This document shows, one piece after another, positions 1-8,460 of a stretch of 64,000 nucleotides of DNA. Source of the DNA: Isoetes taiwanensis (Eukaryota; Streptophyta; Lycopodiopsida; Isoetales; Isoetaceae); the NCBI GenBank assembly GCA_021234155.1, contig JAJEKV010000005.1:19516089-19580088 (forward strand), in the 5' to 3' direction. A program made the position numbers and the translations under genes. The stretch's first letter is position 1. Every line of letters begins with the position of its first letter. The notes beneath the pieces were generated by a model. The model was not told the origin of the DNA. It saw only the letters and a program-made list of their open reading frames with translations, and ran no database searches.

Positions 1-590
1 CTGTTATAGATGAAAAAAATAAAATTCGCCAACTTTTCTACAAACGAATCTCACTCCACTGGAAAATTCGCCACATCCACTAAGCGTCATAACTATGGAT
101 TCGCCGTATCCTCTACCCCCCTTCTCGAAGATTTCTTAAGGAATCGCCTAATATTCTAGGCTTTCTTCATAACCTAATCTATTCTCCATATCCATCCAGG
201 TACATATGACAATTTTAAGAGTTATTTTTGTAGCTATTGTGTTTCAAAATACTTCAAAGGATGCATTGGAGAGGATTTTTTTTTACAGACCCTTTTAATA
301 GATTTGTTTTATCTAGAAGGATAAGCCACATTCTCATTTGCAAAGGTTAAGTTGTGGTATTGCATCCTGCAAGTATATTTATAATGTGTTTGTGTCCTTG
401 ATTAAATATGGATGCCGATGAATAAAATTTCACCATAGAAATTGCACTTGGAAAATAAAGACACTTAAATCTTGGCAAAATAATATTGGCCATGATTCGC
501 CTACATTTCTATAAAAAAACATTCATGTCTAGAAAACATTCGCCAACATAACTAACCTTGCAACTCTATTATTCGCCCGACCTTCTAAAT
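1..590. other. non-coding flank
   Basis: AT-rich sequence without a convincing gene. The heptamer ATTCGCC or a close variant recurs about seven times (near 27, 65, 110, 487 and 540, for example), which suggests an old repeat, but the unit is irregular. The left end of the following LTR could not be placed exactly and may lie inside this stretch. Confidence 0.4.
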
Positions 591-2108
591 TATGCTTAGA
601 CAAATTTAGCCTTAAGGGCAACCCTGGTGGCCTTATCCTATTGGGCAACCGCCACACGGCCCCATCCTAGTGGTACCACGTGGCATCCCATGTGGACCCT
701 CACTTATATTGGCTCAAACCCTAACCCTAGACCCTTTTCCCGACTCTAGCACCTGAACACTCATCTGCGCGCTCGAAACCCCGTTTCGAGCATCGTTCGT
801 CGTAGCATGGCCTGCTGCAACAGCCCCCAAAGTGTGTGTATGATCATAGAGGGAGCACGACCTCGACCCCGTCAAGGAGCAATGGAGACCCCAGGGATGG
901 GAGGAAGCGTTTTCTGGAGCAGGTAGGTGGAGTAGAGTCATGGTAGTTCATCTGGAAGTTAGCACTCCAGATGGGTTTGTATGTTGTATCTTGACTAGAG
1001 CCATCCTAGAACCTTTGTGGAACATCTTGAACTCTAATCAAGGAACACTAACTGTTAGTTAGATATGTATGATTAGGTTAAGATGTTCTTACTATGATTA
1101 TCATGATATGATGTTATGAGATGTTGGTTGACCATGTTTGCTCCTCTTGTATTGGGAAGGGGCGTAGAGACCTAGGGCCATATGTAGTATGCTCCTAGCG
1201 TAGATCCCTTAGTTCCTATTAGTTGCGGCCTGTGCATAGGAACCCACCGGGCTATGGAGGCTATGATGTGACTCAGCACTACACAACGGGACTAGAGGCG
1301 ATGCGGAGGGAGGATCCCTGCCGAGTGGGGGCTACGGGGGATCCCATAGTGGGCTAGGCTTATGGTCGGTCACTGCGTGTGGGCCGAGCATGGGTCCGAC
1401 ACCTCCTGAGGCAATGGTGCCGCCCTGCCTCTCAAGAGTTGCAAGTGTTAGCTTGGCTCTTGTTTTGGGGGGTTCAGTCGGGTACGAATCGCGTGTCGCC
1501 ACGATTCTCTAGCTGCCCGAGGAGTCTTTAGATCCCGGGAAGGGGAGATGCAACCCTTCCTGCCTCGAGGACCAGGGAGATGTAACCTGGAGTAGTCCCG
1601 ATGGGTGATGCCATGGGATTGCGTATCCGGAAGGCTAGAGTCAAGCCAGAGCCTGATGGAGCCCATCTGCAAAGTATGCACAGGAGGGGCGGATGGAGTG
1701 GTCAACCCTAGCCATTGTCTTATGCCAGCCCCGCCATTGTCATGATTCGGTCTGCTCTATCTTGAGGCCTATCCAGTCAGTCGACTTCCTTATGTGTCGG
1801 AGCCACGGGTAGGAGCTCTCATGTTTCATGGCATATGATTATGTTCTTTGCACCTATGGATATGTGGATGAGCTACCCTTCGAGGTAGTGTGATGTATTG
1901 TTATTGCTAGTTCTAACGATGTTTATGCTTCTGCTGTGATAGGAGCCCATAGGGGAAGGGCGCGCAAGACACCTTCGTGTCCCCTTCCCGCACTACGGAG
2001 ACCCCAGAGTGCGGGATAGACGGAGGGCCCGTGTGGTCGGAGGACCGGATGGGGGATTTCTTACGGAGTGTACGGCTCGGGGCCGTATATTTAGTAGGGA
2101 GCGTCACA
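590..2108 (+). repeat. 5' LTR of element A
   Basis: The right end is firm: the LTR closes with GTCACA at 2103-2108, directly before a primer-binding site. The stretch 1140-1250 (TATTGGGAAGGGG, then GCGGCCTGTG) matches the same landmarks in the LTRs at 17989-19560 (reverse) and 27067-40784, so all three belong to one LTR family. The left boundary is only estimated; no clear TGTGAC start was found. Small ORFs here have no recognisable product. Confidence 0.7.
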
Positions 2109-2109
2109 A

Positions 2110-2121
2110 TGGTATCAGAGC
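2110..2121 (+). other. primer-binding site of element A (tRNA-iMet type)
   Basis: TGGTATCAGAGC lies one base after the LTR end. This is the standard plant LTR-retrotransposon primer site complementary to the 3' end of initiator tRNA-Met, and it fixes the LTR boundary and element orientation. Confidence 0.93.
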
Positions 2122-2688
2122 GATGTTCTTGGTTGACCAGGAACTAGCACTGACCATAACCATGAAAGTAGTCTAACAGGCCTAATAGGGTGCGAAATGA
2201 AAATTTCCACCATGGAACGTCCAAAATAGGGGAAAAAAATTTCTTCTAGGTAGTGGGTCCGTAAGAATAGGCTAAGTTGTTAGATGATGAAAAAGAATGA
2301 GTCAAATTAACATTATAGTAAAATTGGAGTGGAAATCATGAATCGGCATCAAATTCACCTAATATGGGTCGAAGAATCACGCCAATCCGAGACCTGGGTG
2401 AAAAATGGTGCAAATTCGTAATTAAAACTCCAAACTATTAGGAAATTTGAAAATTTTAAGGTATAATACGAAATTAAGTATATACACCAATAATTAAATA
2501 TATACTAATAATTAAGTTATATTGGAGTAATTAATAAGGGGAGCTAATAAGTAGGCCTATTAATGGTAGGAGAATATTCCCTAGAGCACCTCCTTTTAAA
2601 TATCTTTGCCACCTCATTTCCCCCCAACCTTTTCCTCCACCTTATCTCTTATTCAGCCTTACGTCACCCATTTCCTAAACCGTTAAAT
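2122..2688 (+). other. leader of element A upstream of the H3-like gene
   Basis: AT-rich and non-coding. A weak TATA-like TTTTAAATA occurs at about 2594, roughly 95 bp before the H3-like start codon. Paired palindromes like those upstream of the other accessory ORFs were not found here. Confidence 0.4.
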
Positions 2689-3799
2689 ATGGCACGCACC
2701 AAGCAGACAGCCTGAAAGTTTGGTGAGAGACCAACGCTTTCGATGGCACAGATAGCAGCAGGTCGCCACACTAAGCAGATTCCGCCACACCTTCGGCCGA
2801 GACCAAAGGAGGAGGCGCCGCCGTCATCAGACGACACTTTTCAGCCTTCGGAGGAGGGCAGCCCTAGCTCTAGGAGTAGTTCTTCGTTGGCCCAGTCCTA
2901 GCAGACCGGGCAGACAGTTCACGTGGGTGACCTCTCAGGCCGAGAGGAGGGGCGGGATGAAGAACAGGGGCAGCAGCACCAGATGGAGCAGCCGGGCCCT
3001 TCTTCACTCAAGAAGAAGGGCAAGGAGAAGGTGAAGGAGTGGCCGGAGGACAGGGCAGCACGCAAGAAGAGGGAGAGGGAGCTGCTCAAGAAGGAGCGGC
3101 GAACGAAAATAAGAAACGACAGGCCTTGCGGGACCGTGGTCATCGAAGAACCTCGCCCGCGCGAGGTGGACGAGGAAGAAGAGGTGGAAGGAGGGGGCGA
3201 AGAGAAGGAGGGAGTCCAGGAGGAGGGAGACCCTCAGACCCCAACGCACGCCCACCCTACCCGAAGTGGCCCAAGCCACCGAAGGTAGTAAAGAAGCAGA
3301 AGGTGGGTGAGTGGCCTTTCGCGCTCTGCGAGGAGCGCCAATTTAAGCGCAAGCTGAAGGCGTACCAGGAGTACCTTCGTCGCTGGACGAGGTACAACGA
3401 CTGGTATTGCAGGCAGAACATGGAGCGCTACGTCAAAGGCGGCCGGCCGAAGAACCAACTGAAGCCGCCACCTCCACGTCCAGAGAAGCCAAAGAAGACC
3501 CACCATGGGCCTAACTCTCGGCACGCCCGCGTCTTTCGGGAGATTAGGCACTTTCAATAGTGTACTAATCTTCTGATTAGGAAGGCCCCTTCCGAGCGCC
3601 TGATGCGGGAGGTAATGCAGGAATTTGTGACTGACTATAGGGTAACTGCCCTAACCACGCGAGTTCTGCAAGTAGCAGCCGAGGCGGAGCTGACGCAGCT
3701 TTTTGAAGAAGGGAACTATGCGCCATCCACGCCAAAAGGGTGACAGTAATGCCCAAGGATCTCCATTTGGCGCGACGAATCCGCAAAGAGTACCCTTGA
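2689..3799 (+). pseudogene. retrotransposon-encoded histone H3-like protein (element A, decayed)
   Basis: The ATG at 2689 begins M-A-R-T-K-Q-T-A, the exact start of histone H3; the next codon is TGA where H3 has Arg8, then Lys9. A long Ser-, Glu- and Lys/Arg-rich linker follows (about 2725-3500). The C-terminal part is an H3 histone fold: REIRHFQ (near 3538), LLIRKAP (near 3570), RLMREV, then in another frame [15 protein letters not shown] and LARRIRK, ending at TGA 3797-3799. Canonical H3 is about 136 residues; this would be about 370, the excess lying between tail and fold. Damage: TGA at 2713, TAG at 2899 and 3558, one frameshift between about 3150 and 3290 and another near 3715. The first two stops fit C-to-T changes of Arg and Gln codons. 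A host H3 pseudogene is unlikely because a diverged copy sits in the same place in element B. Confidence 0.9.
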
Positions 3800-4024
3800 G
3801 TTCTCCTAATTTTTGTAATTAGAAGTTTTAATGTAAATTAATTGTTCTCTATAAATATATAGTTCCTTTGTTTTTGTAAATTGATTCAATTTTTACAAAT
3901 GTTTAATGGTTAAGTAGCTCAAATTGTAGCCTAGTTTTTTGTGTATCATGATCAAAATATTTATAATAGTTTAAGTAGTAAACACCCTAACAAAAAAAAT
4001 GGAACCCTAAGCCAAAATTGGCGA

Positions 4025-4096
4025 AATCGGGTCGGACCGCGCGAAAACGCCCTGCGTTCGCAACGCAGAGGCTATTGTCGCGAACCAACCCGATTT
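4025..4096. repeat. palindrome 1 of pair (element A)
   Basis: A 72-bp imperfect inverted repeat. Outer arms AAATCGGGT and ACCCGATTT, inner perfect hairpin CTGCGTT-CGC-AACGCAG, with CGCGCGAA/TCGCGAA between. Confidence 0.85.
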
Positions 4097-4225
4097 GGCC
4101 AAATTGACACCATTACATGTCCAAATTGCATAAAATAAGTTGCTAGCTAGATCAGAATTGAGCCAAATAGTCATGTTAGCATCTCAAAATTCCCAGAAAC
4201 TCTCATCTGAACCAAAAATGACCCT

Positions 4226-4297
4226 AATCGGGTCGGACCGCGCGAAAACAATCTGCGTTCGCAACGCAGAGGCGATTGGCGCGAACCAACTCGATTT
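4226..4297. repeat. palindrome 2 of pair (element A)
   Basis: Near copy of the 4025 palindrome, starting 201 bp after it, with the same outer arms and the same inner CTGCGTTCGCAACGCAG hairpin. Confidence 0.85.
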
Positions 4298-4474
4298 GCC
4301 TATTTTTGACATAATTTGACCAATTTTGACCCAACAACCTGCCATGTAGTGTTTCTTGCTTTGCTTTGCTTAGATTTGCACTTCATGGTAGCTCATTTGG
4401 ACACCTATAGCCTCTGAACAAAAGTTTTGTCCATCAAGAACCCATGTGCACGGAACCCGAGGCAGACCATAATC

Positions 4475-4481
4475 TATAAAA
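4475..4481 (+). promoter_or_regulatory. TATA box of ORF2 (element A)
   Basis: TATAAAA, about 110 bp upstream of the ORF2 start codon and 178 bp after the second palindrome. Confidence 0.6.
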
Positions 4482-4591
4482 GGGGGCCCATTTGTCATTT
4501 TTCCTTCCTCAAAAGTGCTCTTAGCATCCTAGGCGATTTTTCAGTCTCCCATTGATCTTTGCAAACCATTTTCTACATCCATCTCTGCTTC

Positions 4592-5018
4592 ATGGTGCCT
4601 TCTAACTTCGTCAGATGGTATGATGCTGCCAATCATATCCGTGATCTTCCTGCTGACCAAGCCTTCCATGTCTTTGACCATCTCTTTGATCTTCATGCAA
4701 CATTGACCAGAACTCCCTTCTACACTGATATCATGTGCCAGTATGACCAGCAGATTACCCTGGGAAATTAGCTTGCCGCCTAGGGGAGGGAAATGGGTAT
4801 CCCTAGATTCGCTCACCCAAGCCATAGGGGGAGGATCCAAGGGCAAGAGTAGGCTGTGGGATAGGACCATAAATATGCCCGATTATATGACCTGCAAGCA
4901 TCATAGGCATAGATACCTCTCAGCCCAGGCAGGCCTCGCCCTATTCATGCAGTACAAATCATGCCTACGACTCAAGAACATCAAGAACTTCTTCAAGTCC
5001 ATGAGGGGGCATCGATGA
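4592..5018 (+). pseudogene. accessory ORF2, unknown conserved protein (element A)
   Basis: The ATG at 4592 opens a frame with FVRWYDAANHI near its start, matching FRRWYNASAHA in the ORF2 of element B at 44090. The frame stops at 4771, and the conserved C-terminal part (MPDYMTCKHHRHRYLS, about 4875-4925, against MPEPMVLTVNRTKYFS in B) continues in another frame to 5018. About 140 residues in all. The family is unrecognised: no histone fold, zinc finger or protease motif is visible. Conservation in two diverged elements at the same place, with its own promoter, argues that it is a real gene. Confidence 0.6.
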
Positions 5019-5239
5019 TGGAAAGTTTGCCTTGTTGTCATTTAAATTGTATTGAATATTTTCTTTTAGATATTATCATGTAACCCATGTATTTCTAAAT
5101 ATTAATGACTTATCATGTTCTTGACTTGTAAGTGGAATTTTCACATGATTTCTTTTGTACCTAACAATAATTTAATTATAAATAGGTATGATTGATGTGT
5201 AACCTAAATAACAAGCATTGATGATCAATCCTTGCAGCC
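5019..5239 (+). other. AT-rich spacer before gag
   Basis: Non-coding. It ends in TTGCAG at about 5233-5238, a plausible 3' splice site, after which the gag frame is open. Gag may therefore be expressed from a spliced transcript, but no matching 5' site was identified. Confidence 0.35.
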
Positions 5240-6485
5240 AGGAACACAGGCTCAGGTTCCCAAGGCCAGGGCCGACATCACCAATGGGTACCTAGAAACT
5301 TATTTGGACGTGAACAAGAGGACAACAACGAGGAAATGACGGTGGAATCAATCAACGCAAGGCTCACCCAGATGAGGAACCAGATGCACCAACTGATTCA
5401 CTGGGCCACCCCATTGATGAATGCTCAAGAATATACGCCTGCACCACCACCTCCCCCACCACTGCCTCAGCAAGGCGTTGAGGAGGGCCCACAACCAGAA
5501 GGGGAAGGCAATCAGGGAAATGTCTGGGACAGGAAAAGAAAAAGGAGAACCAGGATCCCATCATCGTCTAGCTCCAGCACATCAGATAGCTCTTCCAGTG
5601 AGGACAGTTTTAGCTCCGACAGTCAGTCCGATACGCCTCGGGCAAGAAAGAGGGCAAGGAAAACATATGATTATCAGAAGAAAGTGGACAGCGCAATGAG
5701 CAATGTGTGGAAGACTAGGAAGTTGGGTCAGTTCTCAGGGAAAGACAGGTCAGGTATGGAGGCAGAAGCTTGGCTTGATGAAATGGAAGAGTTTGGAAAT
5801 TCTTATGGCATGAAGGATAAAGATATAGGGAAATTTGCTACAGCCAACTTAATAGGAGCAGCTAGGATTTGGTGGAAAGGCTACGCAAAGTCCAATAAGC
5901 TAAGAAGGAACAATTGCAGATTCAACAATTGACCTAATTGTGCCTGCTAGTATGTGCCAAGATCACATACTAGCAGGCAGATCCAGCAATTCTACAGATT
6001 GAACCAGGGTACCTTATCAGTAGCAAAGTACACAGAGGAATTCATGCGGCTCAGGCTCCATATTCCCGGACTTTCTGAAAGGCAAGCGGTTGAAACCTAC
6101 ATTGAGGGATTGAACAGCAATATCAAAAGGCTAGTCCGAGCAATCAACCCAAAGTCAGTGGCAGAAGCCGAGGATAAAGCCATAAGCTTGGAAGAAGCTC
6201 CAGCAACTCCAGATGAGAAACAGTCGGCCTTCAAGGGTAAATCAACAGGGCAATATCAAGGGCAGTACCAGAGTAAGCAATCAGCACCTACGCCATCAGG
6301 AGGCCAGCAGCAAGGAAGAGCTCAGGGTAAGACCTTTGGGGACCGTAAGCCGCAGAATATATCAGGGGCAGTGCGCTAAAGCGTCTTTTAGACAGTCTGC
6401 CGAAAGAGAAGAGACAGGAGTGTATCGAGAAGAAGCTATGTTTTAGGGGCTTCCAGCCAGAGCACCGAACACATGATTGTCCATT
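5240..6485 (+). pseudogene. gag: gag (element A)
   Basis: Structural nucleocapsid polyprotein. An in-frame ATG lies at 5336, though the frame is open from about 5240. In order: a proline-rich stretch (about 5440-5480), basic RKRKRRTR, a poly-Ser segment, a second basic cluster RARKRARK (possible nuclear localisation), then the gag core with WLDEMEEF, ARIWWKGY and YTEEFMRLRLHIPG. A degenerate zinc knuckle (CFRGFQPEHRTHDC) lies near 6438-6482 after a frameshift at about 6380. Stops at 5930 and 5949 fall in a short palindromic insertion; the frame on both sides is the same. Not functional as it stands. Confidence 0.85.
5942..5978. repeat. perfect 15-bp hairpin inside gag
   Basis: Arms GCCTGCTAGTATGTG and CACATACTAGCAGGC around a 7-base loop. 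It lies exactly where gag has two in-frame stops and looks like a small foldback insertion or a replication scar. Confidence 0.85.
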
Positions 6486-6489
6486 CGTC

Positions 6490-6992
6490 ATGCAGGCAGC
6501 TTTGGCAGAGCTTGGGGATTGGGATTCACCAACAGAAGCAGACGAAGACGACAACCAGCAGGACGGCCAGGACTTTATAGAGGGTGACTGCCATATATGT
6601 GCAAACATTGAGTCAGATGATATTGAAAATCAGTCCACAGTCATTGCGGCTAAGGGGATCATAGATAGCAATCCATATCTAGTGTTGATAGATACAGGTA
6701 GCTCTCACAACTTTGCCTCTCCTAGGCTGGCTGCCCTAATGAAGAATAAAGTCTTGAAGTCTAAGCCAAGGCCAGTTAGCATGGCAAACGGTGCCATTCC
6801 GCACACTAAGGGGAGGAGGATCACATTCGACATAGACCTTAGTGGAAGTAAGTGGCCGATGGGGGCAGAGGTCATGGAAATTGGAAGGTATGACCTTATA
6901 GTAGGAATGGAGTTCCTAAAACCAGCGAAAGCCATGATCGACTGCGACCGTAATGAGATCTCCATGACAGCACCGGACGGCACAAATTCATA
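6490..6992 (+). pseudogene. aspartic protease domain (element A)
   Basis: Retroviral-type aspartic protease that would cleave the Gag-Pol precursor. The active-site motif LIDTGSSHNF lies near 6690, followed by the flap/C-terminal part with YDLIVGMEFL near 6890. It follows the degenerate zinc knuckle and precedes RT, the usual Ty3/gypsy order. The domain is intact over its length but is closed by a stop at 6991-6993, with pol continuing in another frame, so the single polyprotein is broken. Confidence 0.88.
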
Positions 6993-7351
6993 GTGAAAGG
7001 TAAGAAGGCAGCTTCTCCCATGCAGTGTATTTCTTTGAAGCAGCTAAGGAAAAGTATAGAAAGAAATAAGGTGGATTATATTTTGAGAGTAGAGGCAATT
7101 GAGCCCAATAAGCAGGATGGAAGCGACCAAAAGGGGAATCAGTTGCCCAAGCCAGTAGCAAGGCTCATTTCAGAATTCAAGGATGTATTCCCGGATGAAA
7201 TCCGGCAGCTACCACCTTATAGGGGTGTGGAGTGTGAGATCACACTAGCTCCAAATGCTAAGCCTACCAGCAAGGCACCTTATAGGATGAGCACCCCAGA
7301 GTTGATTGAGCTCAAGAAGCAACTGCAGGAATTGCTTGATCTTGGGTTTAT
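6993..7351 (+). pseudogene. reverse transcriptase, N-terminal part (element A)
   Basis: Linker and start of RT with FKDVFPDEIRQLPPYRG and APYRMSTPELIELKKQL, typical of chromovirus RT. It is cut by a nested LTR element after the codons for LDLGF; the duplicated target TTTAT is at 7347-7351. The remaining RT resumes at 11751, and removing the insert plus one TSD copy leaves the frame continuous. Confidence 0.9.
7347..7351. repeat. 5-bp target site duplication, left
   Basis: TTTAT, repeated at 11746-11750 on the other side of the nested LTR element. Confidence 0.9.
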
Positions 7352-7800
7352 TGTTGATGTTTGGGGTTCTTGGCATCACCTTGCAGCAGCAGTCCATGAC
7401 TGCCGGATGCCACAAGGCTGCCACAAATGCTCATGGATCAACAAAAGAAGATGGGAAGAAACTCCAAGAACAAGAACAAAAGAAAGAATGAACAAAACAG
7501 AATCATATTGATGCTCCAAAAGGAGGTGCTCCAAAACGTGAGCAAAAGCCTAAACAATGAGAGAGGAAATGCTCTCTCTAAATAGTAGAGCAAAACCCTA
7601 ACCCTAAATGATATCTCACCCTCCACAGATCTAGGCTAAATCTGGGCCATAGATTGTGGGGTCCAATATGACAAATACATGTGGCCTATGCCACCTACCA
7701 CATATGTGGGCTAAATCTGGGCCCTAGATCAAGTGGTCCAATGTGATAAATACATGTGGCCTATGCCACTCATACATATGTTTAGCCCAAAGGGCTAACA
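7352..7800 (-). repeat. 3' LTR of nested element
   Basis: On the plus strand it starts TGTTGATG and ends GGGCTAACA, giving terminal TGTT/AACA. 449 bp, nearly identical to 11299-11745. Confidence 0.92.
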
Positions 7801-7816
7801 CTCCCCCCCACCACAC
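7801..7816 (-). other. polypurine tract of nested element
   Basis: CTCCCCCCACCACACC directly after the left LTR reads as a purine-rich tract on the minus strand, placing this LTR at the 3' end of the element. Confidence 0.75.
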
Positions 7817-8039
7817 CAAACTATGCAGAACCTTTATAACAGCAGGTTAAACATTTACAACAGTGTCCAAAGGGAGGGGAAATAATGAGAATGTCGCCGA
7901 AGTCTTGAGCCAAAAATGCAAATGTCGATGAAGTACAGAAATCATGAGAGGTTGAGAAGGCTGTCACCACTTCTCTTGAGCTTGCCACTTAGCTCCGAAT
8001 ACATGCGCCAATCAAAGTGTCTTGTAATGAGTTGAAAAA

Positions 8040-8460
8040 ATTTGGAAAGAAAAATTGTTGAAGGGGCGAAAGGTCCTAAGTCATCTTCACGCCAGTGTTG
8101 AACTTGAAAAGTTGAAACAAGGAGTTGAAACATAAGTGATTGAAGGGGCGGAAGGCAAGTCAGCTTCACGCCATGTGTTGAACTTGAAAGAGTTTGAGCA
8201 AATAGTTGAACTTGACGGAGTTGAAATTGAAGGGGCGGAAGGCTATAAGTCATCTTCACGCCATTGGTTGAACTTGAAAGAGGCTCGACCGCCATGTATT
8301 ATGGACGGATGAGGTTGATCAAAATGTTGAACTTGAAAAAGTTGACACCAAAGAGAAATTGCTGAAATTGGCCTGCACATGCCATGTGGCCATGTGAGGT
8401 TGATGCACGAAGGGGCGGAAGGCAGAATTCATCTTCACGCCATGGCAGGAACTTGAAATT
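8040..8460. repeat. degenerate tandem repeat in the nested element
   Basis: Three or four diverged units of very roughly 100-130 bp, each with a core GAAGGGGCGGAAGGC followed by TCATCTTCACGCCA and a TTGAACTTGAAA stretch (near 8060, 8140, 8230 and 8410). Non-coding; related fragments continue toward 8650 and, with CCACGCCG motifs, toward 9200. Confidence 0.6.

Larger units (their letters stand above)
3800..4591 (+). promoter_or_regulatory. intergenic promoter region before ORF2 (element A)
   Basis: Non-coding region holding two long palindromes (4025-4096 and 4226-4297) and a TATA box TATAAAA at 4475-4481, about 110 bp before the ORF2 ATG at 4592. The same order (palindrome, about 200 bp, palindrome, TATA, ATG) precedes both accessory ORFs of element B, so this is probably a dedicated ORF2 promoter. 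Transcription itself cannot be seen from sequence. Confidence 0.65.

Noticed and set aside
2110-2121. tRNA gene remnant
   Set aside because: Only the 12-base primer complement is present, directly after an LTR end; the same holds at 40786-40797.
2689-3799. Host histone H3 gene or processed H3 pseudogene that happened to insert next to an LTR
   Set aside because: A diverged copy with different codons lies at the same place in element B, both have the same long linker and are followed by ORF2, and both sit directly behind the primer-binding site.
7600-7612. Telomere-like CCCTAACCCTAAA
   Set aside because: Only two units, inside an LTR; similar short runs near 719 and 11540 are also within LTRs.
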